A stretch of 37,571 nt of DNA from Lachnospiraceae bacterium (GCA_021203305.1 JAJQBK010000037.1:1-37571), one strand, 5' to 3'. Positions 23,847 to 32,479 are shown, counted from the stretch's first letter. Notes: generated by a model not told the origin, from the letters alone. Translations and numbers: made by a program.

Positions 23847-25337
23847 ATGCCTGTTTACTACCATTCCACAAGAGACAGCGGCGTCACGGCCACGGCCTCC
23901 CAGGCCATTCTGCAGGGACTGTCTAAGGACGGCGGCCTGTTTGTGCCGGATCACATTCCGGAGCTGGACAAAAGCCTGGAGGAGTTATCCCGGATGGATT
24001 ACCGTCAGGTGGCCTATGAGGTGATGAAGCTTCTGCTTTCCGATTTCACGAAGGAGGAGCTGGAATATTGCATCAGCAGCGCTTACGATCAGAAATTTGA
24101 CACGGAAGCGATCGCACCGATGAGATATGCGGACGGGGCATATTTTCTGGAATTATTTCACGGGCGTACCATCGCCTTCAAGGACATGGCGCTTTCCATC
24201 CTTCCCTATCTTATGACGGTCTCAGCAAGGAAAAATCAGGTCAAAAACGACATTGTCATCCTGACCGCCACCTCCGGAGACACCGGCAAGGCGGCTCTGG
24301 CCGGCTTCGCGGATGTGAAGGGGACGAGGATTATTGTATTTTATCCCAAAAACGGAGTGTCCGCCATCCAGGAAAAGCAGATGGTGACTCAGAAGGGGGA
24401 TAACACCCTTGTGGTGGGGATCCATGGCAACTTTGACGACGCCCAGACCGGCGTGAAAAAGATTTTCGGCGATGAAGAGCTGGCAGAGACCCTGGATCAG
24501 GCCGGTTTCCAGTTTTCCAGCGCCAATTCCATCAACATCGGCCGTCTGGTTCCTCAGATTGTTTATTATGTGTACGCGTACACCAGACTTCTGGGCGAGG
24601 GTAAGGTTAAGGCCGGGGAGGAGATCAATGTGGTGGTTCCCACGGGCAACTTCGGCAATATTCTGGCGGCCTATTACGCGAAGGAGATGGGGCTTCCGGT
24701 TCATAAGCTGATCTGTGCTTCCAACGACAATAAGGTGCTCTACGATTTCTTCTCCACCGGTACCTATGACAAAAACCGGGAATTTGTGCTGACCACATCC
24801 CCGTCCATGGATATTCTGGTCAGTTCCAATCTGGAGCGCCTGATTTATAAGATTGCGGGGGAGGATGCGGCTCAGAACGCGGAGCTCATGAGACAGTTGT
24901 CCTCCGGCGGCGTATATTCCATTACGGATACCATGCGGGAGGGGCTGAAGGATTTTGTGGGCGGCTGCGCCACTGTCAGCGAGACTACAGAGACCATCCG
25001 GCACATTTATGAGGAGGATCAGTATGTGATTGATCCCCACACGGCGGTGGCTGCCTGCGTCTATGAGAAATACGTACAGGAATCCAATGATGGCCATGTG
25101 ACGGTCATCGCGTCCACCGCAAGCCCTTATAAATTCACCAGAAGCGTCATGGAGGCCATTGACCCGGCCAGCGCCAACGAGGAGGATTTCGCCCTGGCGG
25201 ACAGGCTCAGCGAGCTGTCCGGTGTGAAAATCCCGGCGGCTGTGGAGGAGATCAGAAACGCGCCCGTATTGCATAAGACGGTCTGTGAGAAAGAGAAGAT
25301 GACGGACGTAATTCTGAAGTTCCTTCATATAAATTGA
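23847..25337 (+). CDS. thrC: Threonine synthase
   Basis: ThrC converts O-phosphohomoserine to threonine with PLP. The protein is of the long (about 496-residue) form: YYHSTRDSGVTATASQAILQ and GLSKDGGLFVPDHIP at the start, LFHGRTIAFKDMALS at 103-117 with Lys112 as the PLP lysine, LTATSGDTGKAALAGF for the phosphate site, FSSANSINIGRLVPQIVYY, and VVPTGNFGNILAAYYAKEMG. VIDPHTAVAACVYEKY is near the C-terminus. GGAGACGAG precedes the ATG. It stands alone with its own promoter; hom and thrB are not adjacent. A long AT-rich gap follows before pckA. Confidence 0.96.
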   Translation: MPVYYHSTRDSGVTATASQAILQGLSKDGGLFVPDHIPELDKSLEELSRMDYRQVAYEVMKLLLSDFTKEELEYCISSAYDQKFDTEAIAPMRYADGAYFLELFHGRTIAFKDMALSILPYLMTVSARKNQVKNDIVILTATSGDTGKAALAGFADVKGTRIIVFYPKNGVSAIQEKQMVTQKGDNTLVVGIHGNFDDAQTGVKKIFGDEELAETLDQAGFQFSSANSINIGRLVPQIVYYVYAYTRLLGEGKVKAGEEINVVVPTGNFGNILAAYYAKEMGLPVHKLICASNDNKVLYDFFSTGTYDKNREFVLTTSPSMDILVSSNLERLIYKIAGEDAAQNAELMRQLSSGGVYSITDTMREGLKDFVGGCATVSETTETIRHIYEEDQYVIDPHTAVAACVYEKYVQESNDGHVTVIASTASPYKFTRSVMEAIDPASANEEDFALADRLSELSGVKIPAAVEEIRNAPVLHKTVCEKEKMTDVILKFLHIN

Positions 25338-25413
25338 ATGACAAATATATTTTCTTTTTCAGCATATACCGTTTGGCCTTCAAAGTGAAATTATGAATGT
25401 CGTTCACTAAAGA

Positions 25414-25479
25414 TTCACTATAGATTGAGGGCTGTGAGGCGAATTCTTCCGAGCGCAGTTCATGAAGCAATATAGTGAA
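25414..25479 (+). other. Structured inverted repeat downstream of thrC
   Basis: TTCACTATA (25414-25422) and TATAGTGAA (25471-25479) pair perfectly. Inside them TTG/CAA and a wobble stem GGCTGTG/CGCAGTT can extend the helix. No T-run follows at once, so it is not a standard terminator; T7 lies about 25 bases further on. The remaining sequence from 25338 to 25590 is AT-rich with no gene. Confidence 0.4.
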
Positions 25480-25590
25480 AAATACTGAAAAAATGCTGAA
25501 AGAATTTTTTTGTACGATTTTATGAAAGTGCATTGGATAAAGTTTATAATTTTTTCACGAAGCTGTTTGCTAAAATTTACAAAATGTACT

Positions 25591-25618
25591 TTGATTTTTT
25601 TTTATCAATGCGTATAAT
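25591..25618 (+). promoter_or_regulatory. Predicted sigma-A promoter for pckA
   Basis: TATAAT at 25613-25618 is a perfect -10; TTGATT at 25591-25596 is 16 bp upstream and matches four of six bases. Transcription should start near 25625, leaving a leader of about 157 nt. Confidence 0.7.
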
Positions 25619-25624
25619 TGAGAA

Positions 25625-25740
25625 TGGGTTACGGGGGAAAGTCCCTGTGACATCCTGAAATGTGTGAAACCTGTAATACAGATGACCTGACAGCCACATA
25701 GCCATATGGTTTCAGAACTGTGATACAGGTAATGATACAG
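25625..25740 (+). ncRNA. Structured 5' leader of pckA, candidate cis-regulatory RNA
   Basis: The first transcribed bases form a 10-bp helix with G-U pairs (25628-25637 with 25642-25651, loop AAAG). A short stem ACAT/ATGT follows (25650-25653 with 25660-25663; its outer pair competes with the end of the first helix). Then 25670-25682 can pair with 25717-25729 over 13 bp with two central mismatches. The same two arms contain near-identical dyads CTGTAATACAG and CTGTGATACAG, and a partial third copy TGATACAG at 25733-25740. They could therefore be DNA operators instead of, or as well as, RNA stems. It does not match a riboswitch class that I recognise. Confidence 0.45.
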
Positions 25741-25781
25741 TATCAAAAATAAAAATATAAGAAAGAAAGAGGAATACCAAG

Positions 25782-27383
25782 ATGGCAATTGATTTGACAA
25801 AGTATGGCATCACCGGCACAACGGAGATCGTGTACAATCCCTCCTATGAGTTTTTGTTTGAGGAAGAGATGAAGCCGGAGCTGACAGGTTATGAGGTTGG
25901 CCAGCTGACCGAGCTGGACGCTGTAAACGTAATGACCGGTATCTACACGGGACGTTCTCCCCAGGACAAGTACATTGTAATGGACGAGAATTCCAAGGAC
26001 ACCGTTTGGTGGACCACCCCCGAATACAAGAATGACAATCATCCCATGAGCGAGGACGTCTGGGCACAGGTAAAGGACATTGCGAAGAAAGAGCTCTGCG
26101 ATAAGAGGCTGTTCGTGGTAGACGCGTTCTGCGGCGCCAACAAGGACACCCGCATGGCGGTTCGCTTTATCATGGAAGTGGCATGGCAGGCTCATTTCAT
26201 CAAGAATATGTTCATCCAGCCCTCCGCCGAGGAGCTTGAGAACTTTGTACCTGACTTCACCGTTTACAACGCTTCCAAGGCGAAGGTGGAGAATTACAAG
26301 GAGCTGGGCCTGAATTCCGAGACCTGCGTGGCCTTCAATATCACCAGCCGTGAGCAGGTCATCATCAACACCTGGTACGGCGGCGAGATGAAGAAGGGCA
26401 TGTTCTCCATGATGAACTACTATCTTCCCCTGAAGGGAATCGCTTCCATGCACTGCTCCGCCAACACCGATATGAACGGCGAGAATACCGCCATCTTCTT
26501 CGGTTTGTCCGGCACCGGCAAGACCACCCTTTCCACCGATCCCAAGAGACTGCTGATCGGCGATGATGAGCACGGCTGGGACGACAACGGTGTGTTCAAC
26601 TTTGAGGGCGGCTGCTATGCCAAGGTGATCAACCTGGATAAGGATTCCGAGCCCGACATCTACAATGCCATCAAGCGCAACGCTCTGCTGGAGAACGTGA
26701 CCGTGGATGAGAACGGCAAGATCGATTTCGCTGACAAGAGCGTCACCGAGAATACCCGTGTATCCTACCCGATCAACCACATTGAGAATATTGTACGTCC
26801 TGTGTCTTCCGCTCCGGAAGCCAAGAACGTGATTTTCCTGTCCGCGGACGCTTTCGGCGTTCTGCCTCCGGTATCCGTTCTGACTCCTGAGCAGACCCAG
26901 TACTACTTCCTGAGCGGCTTTACCGCGAAGCTGGCGGGCACAGAGCGCGGCATCACCGAGCCCACACCCACCTTCTCCGCATGCTTCGGCCAGGCATTCT
27001 TGGAGCTGCATCCCACCAAGTACGCTGAGGAGCTGGTAAAGAAGATGGAGAAGAGCGGAGCCAAGGCTTATCTGGTCAACACCGGCTGGAACGGCACCGG
27101 CAAGCGTATTTCCATCAAGGATACCCGCGGCATCATCGACGCGATCCTGAACGGCGACATCAAGGATGCCCCGACCAAGACTCTGCCGATCTTCAACTTT
27201 GAGATTCCGACGGAGCTGAAGGGCGTTGACACCAACATTCTTGATCCCCGTGACACCTATGCGGATGCCTCTGAGTGGGAGACCAAGGCTGACGATCTGG
27301 CGGGCCGCTTCATCAAGAACTTCAAGAAGTATGAGAGCAACGCGGCCGGCAAGGCGCTGGTAGCGGCAGGCCCTCAGAAATAA
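25782..27383 (+). CDS. pckA: Phosphoenolpyruvate carboxykinase (ATP)
   Basis: ATP-type PckA interconverts oxaloacetate and PEP; in gut anaerobes it often runs toward oxaloacetate and succinate, conserving [21 protein letters not shown] lies near the N-terminus, and [20 protein letters not shown] holds the metal and substrate region. The kinase loop is [17 protein letters not shown] near residue 240, with GDDEHGW just after it, then [29 protein letters not shown] is near 430. Length 533 is normal. Codons are strongly biased to C-ending forms, in keeping with high expression. A strong promoter, a long structured leader and a strong terminator frame the gene as a single unit. Confidence 0.97.
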   Translation: MAIDLTKYGITGTTEIVYNPSYEFLFEEEMKPELTGYEVGQLTELDAVNVMTGIYTGRSPQDKYIVMDENSKDTVWWTTPEYKNDNHPMSEDVWAQVKDIAKKELCDKRLFVVDAFCGANKDTRMAVRFIMEVAWQAHFIKNMFIQPSAEELENFVPDFTVYNASKAKVENYKELGLNSETCVAFNITSREQVIINTWYGGEMKKGMFSMMNYYLPLKGIASMHCSANTDMNGENTAIFFGLSGTGKTTLSTDPKRLLIGDDEHGWDDNGVFNFEGGCYAKVINLDKDSEPDIYNAIKRNALLENVTVDENGKIDFADKSVTENTRVSYPINHIENIVRPVSSAPEAKNVIFLSADAFGVLPPVSVLTPEQTQYYFLSGFTAKLAGTERGITEPTPTFSACFGQAFLELHPTKYAEELVKKMEKSGAKAYLVNTGWNGTGKRISIKDTRGIIDAILNGDIKDAPTKTLPIFNFEIPTELKGVDTNILDPRDTYADASEWETKADDLAGRFIKNFKKYESNAAGKALVAAGPQK

Positions 27384-27419
27384 ATTCAGCGTGACTTAAA
27401 TCACATACAAAAGAAAAAG

Positions 27420-27455
27420 AGCACCCCGGCGCGGTAACGCGAAGGGGTGCTTTGA
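27420..27455 (+). terminator. Intrinsic terminator after pckA
   Basis: AGCACCCC (27420-27427) pairs with GGGGTGCT (27444-27451), with a further GCG/CGC pairing inside. TTTGAT follows. It is a strong hairpin with a modest T-run. Confidence 0.8.
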
Positions 27456-27460
27456 TATTG

Positions 27461-27667
27461 ATGAACAGAAAATAAAAAACCAGAATGGAGCCTCTGCCGA
27501 TTGACTCCTAGCCAAGGCCAGGTGGGTGACCGCAGCATGCACTTTTGCCTTCCCCTGCACAAGGATAAATCCGGAGGCCTGACAGCTGTACAGCGATATA
27601 GGAATCCCGTTTAAAGTAGTTGTAGGTTCAAAAAAAGCAGAAGCCGTTTGCCATTCTGGCTGTTCAT
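27461..27667 (+). ncRNA. ssrS: Structured RNA, probably 6S RNA
   Basis: Ends of this 207-base stretch pair: ATGAACAG (27461-27468) with CTGTTCAT (27660-27667), CCAGAATGG (27480-27488) with CCATTCTGG (27651-27659), and TCTGC with GCAGA inside. A large bubble with a long A/T-rich 3' strand (about 27608-27635) follows, and then GACTCCTA (27503-27510) pairs with TAGGAATC (27599-27606, one mismatch). The apical part contains GGCCAGGTGGGTGACC and the palindrome GCTGTACAGC. A long closing helix, a central bubble and an apical arm in about 185-200 nt are the layout of 6S RNA, which binds RNA polymerase. The identification rests on layout and length and on partial recall of Lachnospiraceae 6S sequence. 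A good promoter is not evident. Confidence 0.55.
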
Positions 27668-27765
27668 ATTATATACAATTTACGGAGGAAAAACAACTCC
27701 CAATTTTATACTTTTCAGTTTCTTTTCACTGTCGCATAATTTTATAAATCCGGACATAGCTTATA

Positions 27766-27783
27766 TCAAAGACAAGTCCGGGG
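27766..27783 (+). promoter_or_regulatory. Hairpin right arm near ribosome binding site of the SpoIID-domain gene
   Basis: CCGGAC at about 27751-27756 and GTCCGG at about 27776-27781 pair perfectly around a 19-base AT-rich loop. The right arm abuts the GGGGAAAG ribosome binding site before ATG 27790. It could affect translation; a stem of six pairs may also be chance. Confidence 0.25.
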
Positions 27784-27789
27784 AAAGAT

Positions 27790-29370
27790 ATGCGAAAATA
27801 CAAAAACAGTCAGGAATTGAAGGCTCATTTCAGGCGCGTGCGTCTGAAATGGGCTTTTTGGCTGCTGCTTGCGGCGGGTCTGGTTGTTTTTGCCGGGATA
27901 TGGACCGGCAGGAATCAGGAGTCCCGGGAAGCTGAGGAGCCAGAGGAGGCTGGGACGTCAGTGGTGGAAATCACCATCGAGGATATCGAGCGCCTGACAG
28001 AGAGTCCGGACATCAGGGTACTCATACAGTCCGGGAATTATGCCGGAATTTACCATACCTCCGTGACGGTCAGCTTCTCGTCCGGGGGATATCTGCTTTT
28101 GTATCGGAATGGGGGTTGGACGAAGAAGGAGATATCCGCGGGGGAGGCTGTCACGGTGGCGATGGATGGCGGCGATTATCAGCTGAGCGGTGATATGATG
28201 GCCGTTTTTGTGCCGGAGAGCGCTGATGGGCGGGTGACTGTGGAGAGCATTACGCGAAGCCGCGATATATGCAGTTACAGCGGGAGGATGGAAATTTCGG
28301 CGACGGACCAGGGACTGGCGGTGGTCAATGTACTGCCTCTGGAAACCTATCTGAAGCTGGTGGTGCCCAGCGAGATGCCCGCAGGCTTTGACGGGGAGGC
28401 CCTGAAAGCGCAGGCCGTTCTTGCCAGAACGTACGCGTATAAATATCTGCTTTCCCCGGCTTATGAGGAGCTGAATGCCCATGTGGATGACAGCATTTCT
28501 TACCAGGTGTATGGAAATCTGGAGGAAAATGAAGTGACCAGCGCGGCTGTGGAGGAGACCGGGGGAGTGCTTTTATTTTACGAAAATTATCTGGCGGAGG
28601 TATACTATTACTCCACCTCCTGGGGCTTTGGCACAGACGGCACGGTCTGGGGAGGAGAGGGCCAGCCTTACCTCGCCGCCCGAAGGATCGGCCCGGGCAC
28701 TCTGTATAACAGCGCCAGGGATCTGACAGGGGAGGCGGCGGAGCAGTATCTGCTGGAATATCTGAAGGTGGAGGCCGTTTTTCAGAAAATGATCGATGAG
28801 CCCTTTGTGTCCGCGTATGAATCGGAGCTGCCCTGGTATCGGTGGGAGGCGGAAAATTCTCAGGTGGATGTATCTGAAATGGAAAGCCGCCTGAAGGAGA
28901 GATACGCCTCCGACCCGACAGCGGTGCTGACGCGGACGAAGAACGGCGATTTTGAATCAAAGGCAATCAAAGGAATTGGAAAGCTTCAGAATCTGGAGGT
29001 TTATGAGCGGGGAGAGGGCGGAATTGTGGAGAGTATCCTGATTACCGGCAGCGAGAATACATATCTGGTAAAGAAGGAGTATAATGTCCGCTATGCGCTC
29101 TGCTCGTCAGATGTGCTTATTACCAGGCAGGACGGGACGGAGGTAGAGGGAAATCTTTTGCTGCCCAGCGGATTTTTTTACATTTTATCTACCAATTTGG
29201 GGCAAAATGGGTTATCATATACCCTGTACGGCGGCGGATACGGCCATGGTGTGGGCATGAGCCAGAACGGAGCTGACCGGATGGCCCTTGCGGGCCTTGG
29301 GTGCGAAGAGATTCTTTCCTTTTATTTTCCGGACACGAGATTGGTAAAATATGAAAAAAGTAATCAGTGA
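27790..29370 (+). CDS. SpoIID/LytB domain protein, membrane-anchored
   Basis: SpoIID-domain proteins cleave peptidoglycan glycan strands as lytic transglycosylases, best known in spore engulfment. A basic N-terminus is followed by a membrane segment at about 22-38 (WAFWLLLAAGLVVFAGIW), so most of the 526-residue protein is outside. LPLETYLKLVVPSEMPAGFD near 180-200 holds the expected catalytic Glu, followed by LKAQAVLARTYAYKYL. GTDGTVWGGEG and the C-terminal GYGHGVGMSQNGADRMAL near 483-500 are family hallmarks. The gene overlaps the YihY-type gene by 20 bases. The size is larger than SpoIID itself and the context is not the spoIID locus, so it is likely a paralogue acting on wall or cortex. 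Confidence 0.87.
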   Translation: MRKYKNSQELKAHFRRVRLKWAFWLLLAAGLVVFAGIWTGRNQESREAEEPEEAGTSVVEITIEDIERLTESPDIRVLIQSGNYAGIYHTSVTVSFSSGGYLLLYRNGGWTKKEISAGEAVTVAMDGGDYQLSGDMMAVFVPESADGRVTVESITRSRDICSYSGRMEISATDQGLAVVNVLPLETYLKLVVPSEMPAGFDGEALKAQAVLARTYAYKYLLSPAYEELNAHVDDSISYQVYGNLEENEVTSAAVEETGGVLLFYENYLAEVYYYSTSWGFGTDGTVWGGEGQPYLAARRIGPGTLYNSARDLTGEAAEQYLLEYLKVEAVFQKMIDEPFVSAYESELPWYRWEAENSQVDVSEMESRLKERYASDPTAVLTRTKNGDFESKAIKGIGKLQNLEVYERGEGGIVESILITGSENTYLVKKEYNVRYALCSSDVLITRQDGTEVEGNLLLPSGFFYILSTNLGQNGLSYTLYGGGYGHGVGMSQNGADRMALAGLGCEEILSFYFPDTRLVKYEKSNQ

Positions 29371-30175
29371 AGTCTATCATTTTGTCCATGGGGCCAGCGA
29401 GCATGACCTGGCCAGCAACGCGGCGGCCACGGCGTTTTTTACGCTGCTGTCCTTTGTGCCGATATTGACGGTTGTCAGCAGTATTCTGCCGTACACAGCG
29501 GTGACCAAAGACATGGTGGTGGAAATCATCAGTGCTGTTTTCCCACAGGTGACCGAGAGCTTTTTTGCCTCTCTGATCGAATATATTTACGATACAAACG
29601 CGGGAGTCATTTCCTTTTCCGTGGTCATTGCCGTGTGGTCGGCGGGGAAGGGGATGCTTTCTTTAATCCGGGGGATGAATGAGATCTATCATGACAGGGA
29701 GGAGAGAGGGTATCTGAAGCTTCGGCTGATCTCCAGCCTTTACATGGCAATTCTGCTGGTCGCCATCCTGCTGGTGCTGGTGGTAGGCGTCTTCGGACAG
29801 AGCATCATCCATTTCCTTTTTGCGGATTTCCCGTTGATTCTGGAAGCCTTTGAGCATTTTCTGAGCTACCGCTTTCTTCTGTCGATTATTCTTCTCGGCG
29901 TTGTATTTACATTGATGTATACTTATTTGCCGAACAGAAAAATGCAGTTAAAAAAACAGCTCCTGCCGGGCTTTCTGGCGGCGGCCTGCTGTACGGTGTT
30001 TTCCTACGGCTTTTCCATTTATGTGGATTATTTCAATGATTTTTCCTATTACGGGAGTCTGAGCATCATCATTATTATTATGTTCTGGCTTTATTTTACC
30101 ATGTACATAGTGCTGTACGGGGCTTATCTGAGCCGGGTAATGAACGGGGAGGGCGATTTCAATGAATGTGGTTAA
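29351..30175 (+). CDS. YihY/BrkB family integral membrane protein
   Basis: YihY/virulence factor BrkB proteins are six-segment membrane proteins of uncertain function; the old name RNase BN for this family is incorrect. ASNAAATAFFTLLSFVPILT near residues 18-37 and VWSAGKGMLSLIRGMNEIY near 95-113 are typical, followed by hydrophobic segments at about 130-155, 175-195, 207-228 and 235-262. ATG 29351 lies inside the end of the SpoIID-domain gene, indicating coupled expression. Length 274 is normal. A role at the membrane or wall with its neighbour is plausible but unproven. Confidence 0.88.
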   Translation: MKKVISEVYHFVHGASEHDLASNAAATAFFTLLSFVPILTVVSSILPYTAVTKDMVVEIISAVFPQVTESFFASLIEYIYDTNAGVISFSVVIAVWSAGKGMLSLIRGMNEIYHDREERGYLKLRLISSLYMAILLVAILLVLVVGVFGQSIIHFLFADFPLILEAFEHFLSYRFLLSIILLGVVFTLMYTYLPNRKMQLKKQLLPGFLAAACCTVFSYGFSIYVDYFNDFSYYGSLSIIIIIMFWLYFTMYIVLYGAYLSRVMNGEGDFNECG

Positions 30176-30181
30176 ATTGGA

Positions 30182-30210
30182 TTGACATCGCAAAAATAAA
30201 AAGCTATCAT
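30182..30210 (+). promoter_or_regulatory. Strong predicted sigma-A promoter for the M18 gene
   Basis: TTGACA (30182-30187, perfect) and TATCAT (30205-30210, five of six) are separated by 17 bp. The start should be near 30217, leaving a leader of about 116 nt. Confidence 0.85.
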
Positions 30211-30247
30211 GGGTAACTGAGGCTACACTATATAAAAGGAAGGAAAA

Positions 30248-30315
30248 AGATACCTGCAGAATGTATGGAGTGATTTGACCGATATTTCCTAAGGTATCTG
30301 ACCTTTGAATACATT
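30248..30315 (+). promoter_or_regulatory. Interlocking stems in the M18 leader, possible pseudoknot or switch
   Basis: AGATACCT (30248-30255) pairs with AGGTATCT (30292-30299). AATGTAT (30260-30266), inside that loop, pairs with ATACATT (30309-30315) beyond it. The order is A, B, A', B', so both stems together make a pseudoknot, or they form alternately. The second stem ends seven bases before the GGGAGG ribosome binding site (30322-30327... start at 30333). Confidence 0.45.
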
Positions 30316-30332
30316 ACACAAGGGAGGACAAC

Positions 30333-31787
30333 ATGGAACAAAAGAATATCTGGAATAAATACGACGAGGAAACCTTGAATAAGGTCAACGCGCTGTCGGA
30401 TGAGTACCGCGGCTTTCTGGACAACGGGAAGACCGAGCGGGAGTGCGTTGATGAGACAGTGGAGCTGATCGAGGCCGCGGGCTATATTTCCCTGCAGAAG
30501 GCTGTGGAGGAGGGCAGAAGGCTTTCCGTGGGAGATAAGGTCTATTATGTCCATATGAATAAATCCATCGCCATGTTTCAGATCGGCACAAAGCCTCTGA
30601 CGGAGGGCATGAACATATTGGGGGCGCACATCGATTCCCCCAGAGTGGATGTGAAGCAGAATCCCCTCTATGAGGACAGGGAATTCGCCTATCTGGACAC
30701 TCATTATTACGGCGGCATCAAAAAGTACCAGTGGGTGGCGATGCCCCTGGCCATCCACGGCGTGGTGGTCAAAAAGGACATGACCACCGTGATTGTGAAT
30801 ATCGGGGAGGATGAGGACGATCCGGTCTTCTTTATTTCAGATATTCTGATTCATCTGGCCCAGGAACAGATGAAAAAGACGGCGGGCCAGGTGATCAACG
30901 GGGAGGCTATGGATCTGACGATCGGCAGCCGCCCGGCGGACTGTCAGCCGGAGAAGGAGTCCCAGGAAGCTTCTGAAGGCCTGGAAAGCGCTGAAGGGGA
31001 GAAGGCCGCACCCGAGAAGGACGCGGTCAAGAAGAGAATCCTTGAGATTTTAAAGCAGGAGTACGACATCGAGGAGGAGGACTTCCTATCCGCGGAGCTG
31101 GAGATCGTGCCCGCGGGCAGAGCCAGGGAGGCCGGCTTTGACAGAAGCATGATTCTGGCTTACGGACAGGATGACAGGGTCTGCGCCTTCACCTCCATGA
31201 AGGCCATGCTGGATCTGGGCGTCACGGAAAGGACCGTGTGCTGTCTGCTGGTGGACAAGGAGGAGATCGGAAGCGTGGGCGCTACCGGTATGACCAGCCT
31301 GTTCTTTGAAAACGCGGTGGCGGAGCTTCTGGAGCTTTGCGGAGGATATTCCGATCTGGCGCTGCGGCGCTGTCTGCAGAGAAGCTGTATGCTCTCCAGC
31401 GATGTTTCCGCGGCCTTTGATCCGCTATACGCCGGCTGCTTTGAGACCAAGAACGCGGCCTTTTTCGGACATGGCATCGTGCTGAATAAATTCACCGGCA
31501 GAGGCGGAAAGAGCGGTTCCAACGACGCCAACGCGGAGTATGTGGCGCATCTGCGCCATATTTTTGAGAAGGAGGACGTCTCCTTCCAGACCGCGGAGCT
31601 TGGCAAGGTGGATGTGGGAGGCGGCGGCACCATCGCTTACATCCTGGCGGGATACGGCATGAACGTGATCGACAGCGGCGTGCCCGTTTTAAGCATGCAC
31701 GCGCCCTGGGAGGCCACCTCCAAGATTGATATTTATGAGGCGTACAGAGGATATATTGCTTTCGCGTCCGACGCGGACTTATATTAA
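30333..31787 (+). CDS. M18 family metallo-aminopeptidase (aspartyl aminopeptidase type)
   Basis: M18 enzymes are two-zinc cytosolic aminopeptidases that release N-terminal acidic residues and form large tetrahedral complexes. The metal site is in NILGAHIDSPRVDVK (His99 and Asp101), VDKEEIGSVGATGM near 306-320, FFGHGIVLNKFTGRGGKSG near 375, and VLSMHAPWEATSKID near 452. An acidic, low-complexity insertion (about 207-232, rich in Glu, Ser, Ala and Lys) interrupts the middle of the protein. Length 484 is normal for the Clostridial form. It has its own strong promoter and a structured leader. Peptide scavenging is the likely role. Confidence 0.92.
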   Translation: MEQKNIWNKYDEETLNKVNALSDEYRGFLDNGKTERECVDETVELIEAAGYISLQKAVEEGRRLSVGDKVYYVHMNKSIAMFQIGTKPLTEGMNILGAHIDSPRVDVKQNPLYEDREFAYLDTHYYGGIKKYQWVAMPLAIHGVVVKKDMTTVIVNIGEDEDDPVFFISDILIHLAQEQMKKTAGQVINGEAMDLTIGSRPADCQPEKESQEASEGLESAEGEKAAPEKDAVKKRILEILKQEYDIEEEDFLSAELEIVPAGRAREAGFDRSMILAYGQDDRVCAFTSMKAMLDLGVTERTVCCLLVDKEEIGSVGATGMTSLFFENAVAELLELCGGYSDLALRRCLQRSCMLSSDVSAAFDPLYAGCFETKNAAFFGHGIVLNKFTGRGGKSGSNDANAEYVAHLRHIFEKEDVSFQTAELGKVDVGGGGTIAYILAGYGMNVIDSGVPVLSMHAPWEATSKIDIYEAYRGYIAFASDADLY

Positions 31788-31817
31788 AGGTTACTGTTTG
31801 CAGTCTGCCTGGCATGT

Positions 31818-31876
31818 ATCATCAGACTCATCAGGCTTGTTTGCAAGTGAAGGATGACACATGTCAGGTGATTTTT
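31818..31876 (+). terminator. Possible terminator after the M18 gene
   Basis: ATCATCAGAC (31818-31827) can pair with GTCAGGTGAT (31863-31872) with one mismatch and one G-U, followed by TTTT. The loop is long (about 35 bases) and contains its own small hairpin CTTG/CAAG. Confidence 0.35.
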
Positions 31877-31879
31877 CTC

Positions 31880-31908
31880 TTGCAAAGAGTTGAAGGATAG
31901 ACTATACT
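31880..31908 (+). promoter_or_regulatory. Predicted sigma-A promoter for the Nudix gene
   Basis: TTGCAA (31880-31885, four of six) and TATACT (31903-31908, five of six) are 17 bp apart, with the expected start near 31915. Confidence 0.6.
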
Positions 31909-31952
31909 AAGCATAAGTCGCGACGACCCACCAAATACAGGAGGTGCTGCTT

Positions 31953-32393
31953 ATGCTTCAGGCAACAAGCTGTGGCGGTGTGGTTATTTTCAGAGGAAAA
32001 ATCCTTCTGCTGTACAAGAATTATCACAACAAATACGAAGGATGGGTATTGCCAAAGGGAACTGTGGAAGAAGGCGAAACGTTCGAACAAACCGCCTTAA
32101 GAGAGGTATTGGAGGAAACCGGGGCCAGGGGCAGCATCAAGAGGTATGTGGGAAAGAGTGAATATACCTTTATGGTGCCGGAGGATACAGTATCAAAGGA
32201 AGTTCATTGGTTTTTAATGTCTGCGGAAAGCTACTACAGCAAACCACAACGCGAAGAATATTTTGTAGATTCCGGCTTCTACAAGTATCATGAGGCCTAT
32301 CATCTGCTGCGTTTCTCCAATGAAAAGCAGATGGTGGAGAAGGCCTACCATGAATACGTGGAAATGCGCAAACGGGGTCTGTGGGATACCTGA
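31953..32393 (+). CDS. Nudix hydrolase
   Basis: Nudix enzymes hydrolyse nucleoside diphosphates linked to another moiety, such as ADP-ribose, Ap4A or oxidised dNTPs. The Nudix box occupies residues 36-58, beginning GTVEEGETFEQTALRE and ending EETGA, with all the metal-binding Glu residues. The surrounding CGGVVIFRGKILLLYKNYHN and WVLPKG strands fit the MutT/Ap4A-like form. ATG 31953 is chosen because AGGAGG at 31939-31944 gives correct spacing; an upstream in-frame GTG at 31944 lies within it. It has 146 residues and its own promoter and terminator. The substrate is unknown; the DarTG pair elsewhere in the window makes ADP-ribose tempting, but there is no evidence for it. Confidence 0.92.
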   Translation: MLQATSCGGVVIFRGKILLLYKNYHNKYEGWVLPKGTVEEGETFEQTALREVLEETGARGSIKRYVGKSEYTFMVPEDTVSKEVHWFLMSAESYYSKPQREEYFVDSGFYKYHEAYHLLRFSNEKQMVEKAYHEYVEMRKRGLWDT

Positions 32394-32479
32394 CAGGCGG
32401 TACTGCCGGGAGGATGCTCCACCGGCGGGAAGCGGGGAACCCCGGATGAAAGGATGCTGTATATCCTGATGGATCTGAA

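Noticed and set aside
23847-25337. Threonine operon
   Set aside because: Only thrC is present; neighbours are a minus-strand exonuclease and pckA with its own promoter.
25743-27011. Long minus-strand open frame antisense to pckA
   Set aside because: It mirrors the strongly biased codons of pckA and has no recognisable domain or ribosome binding site support.
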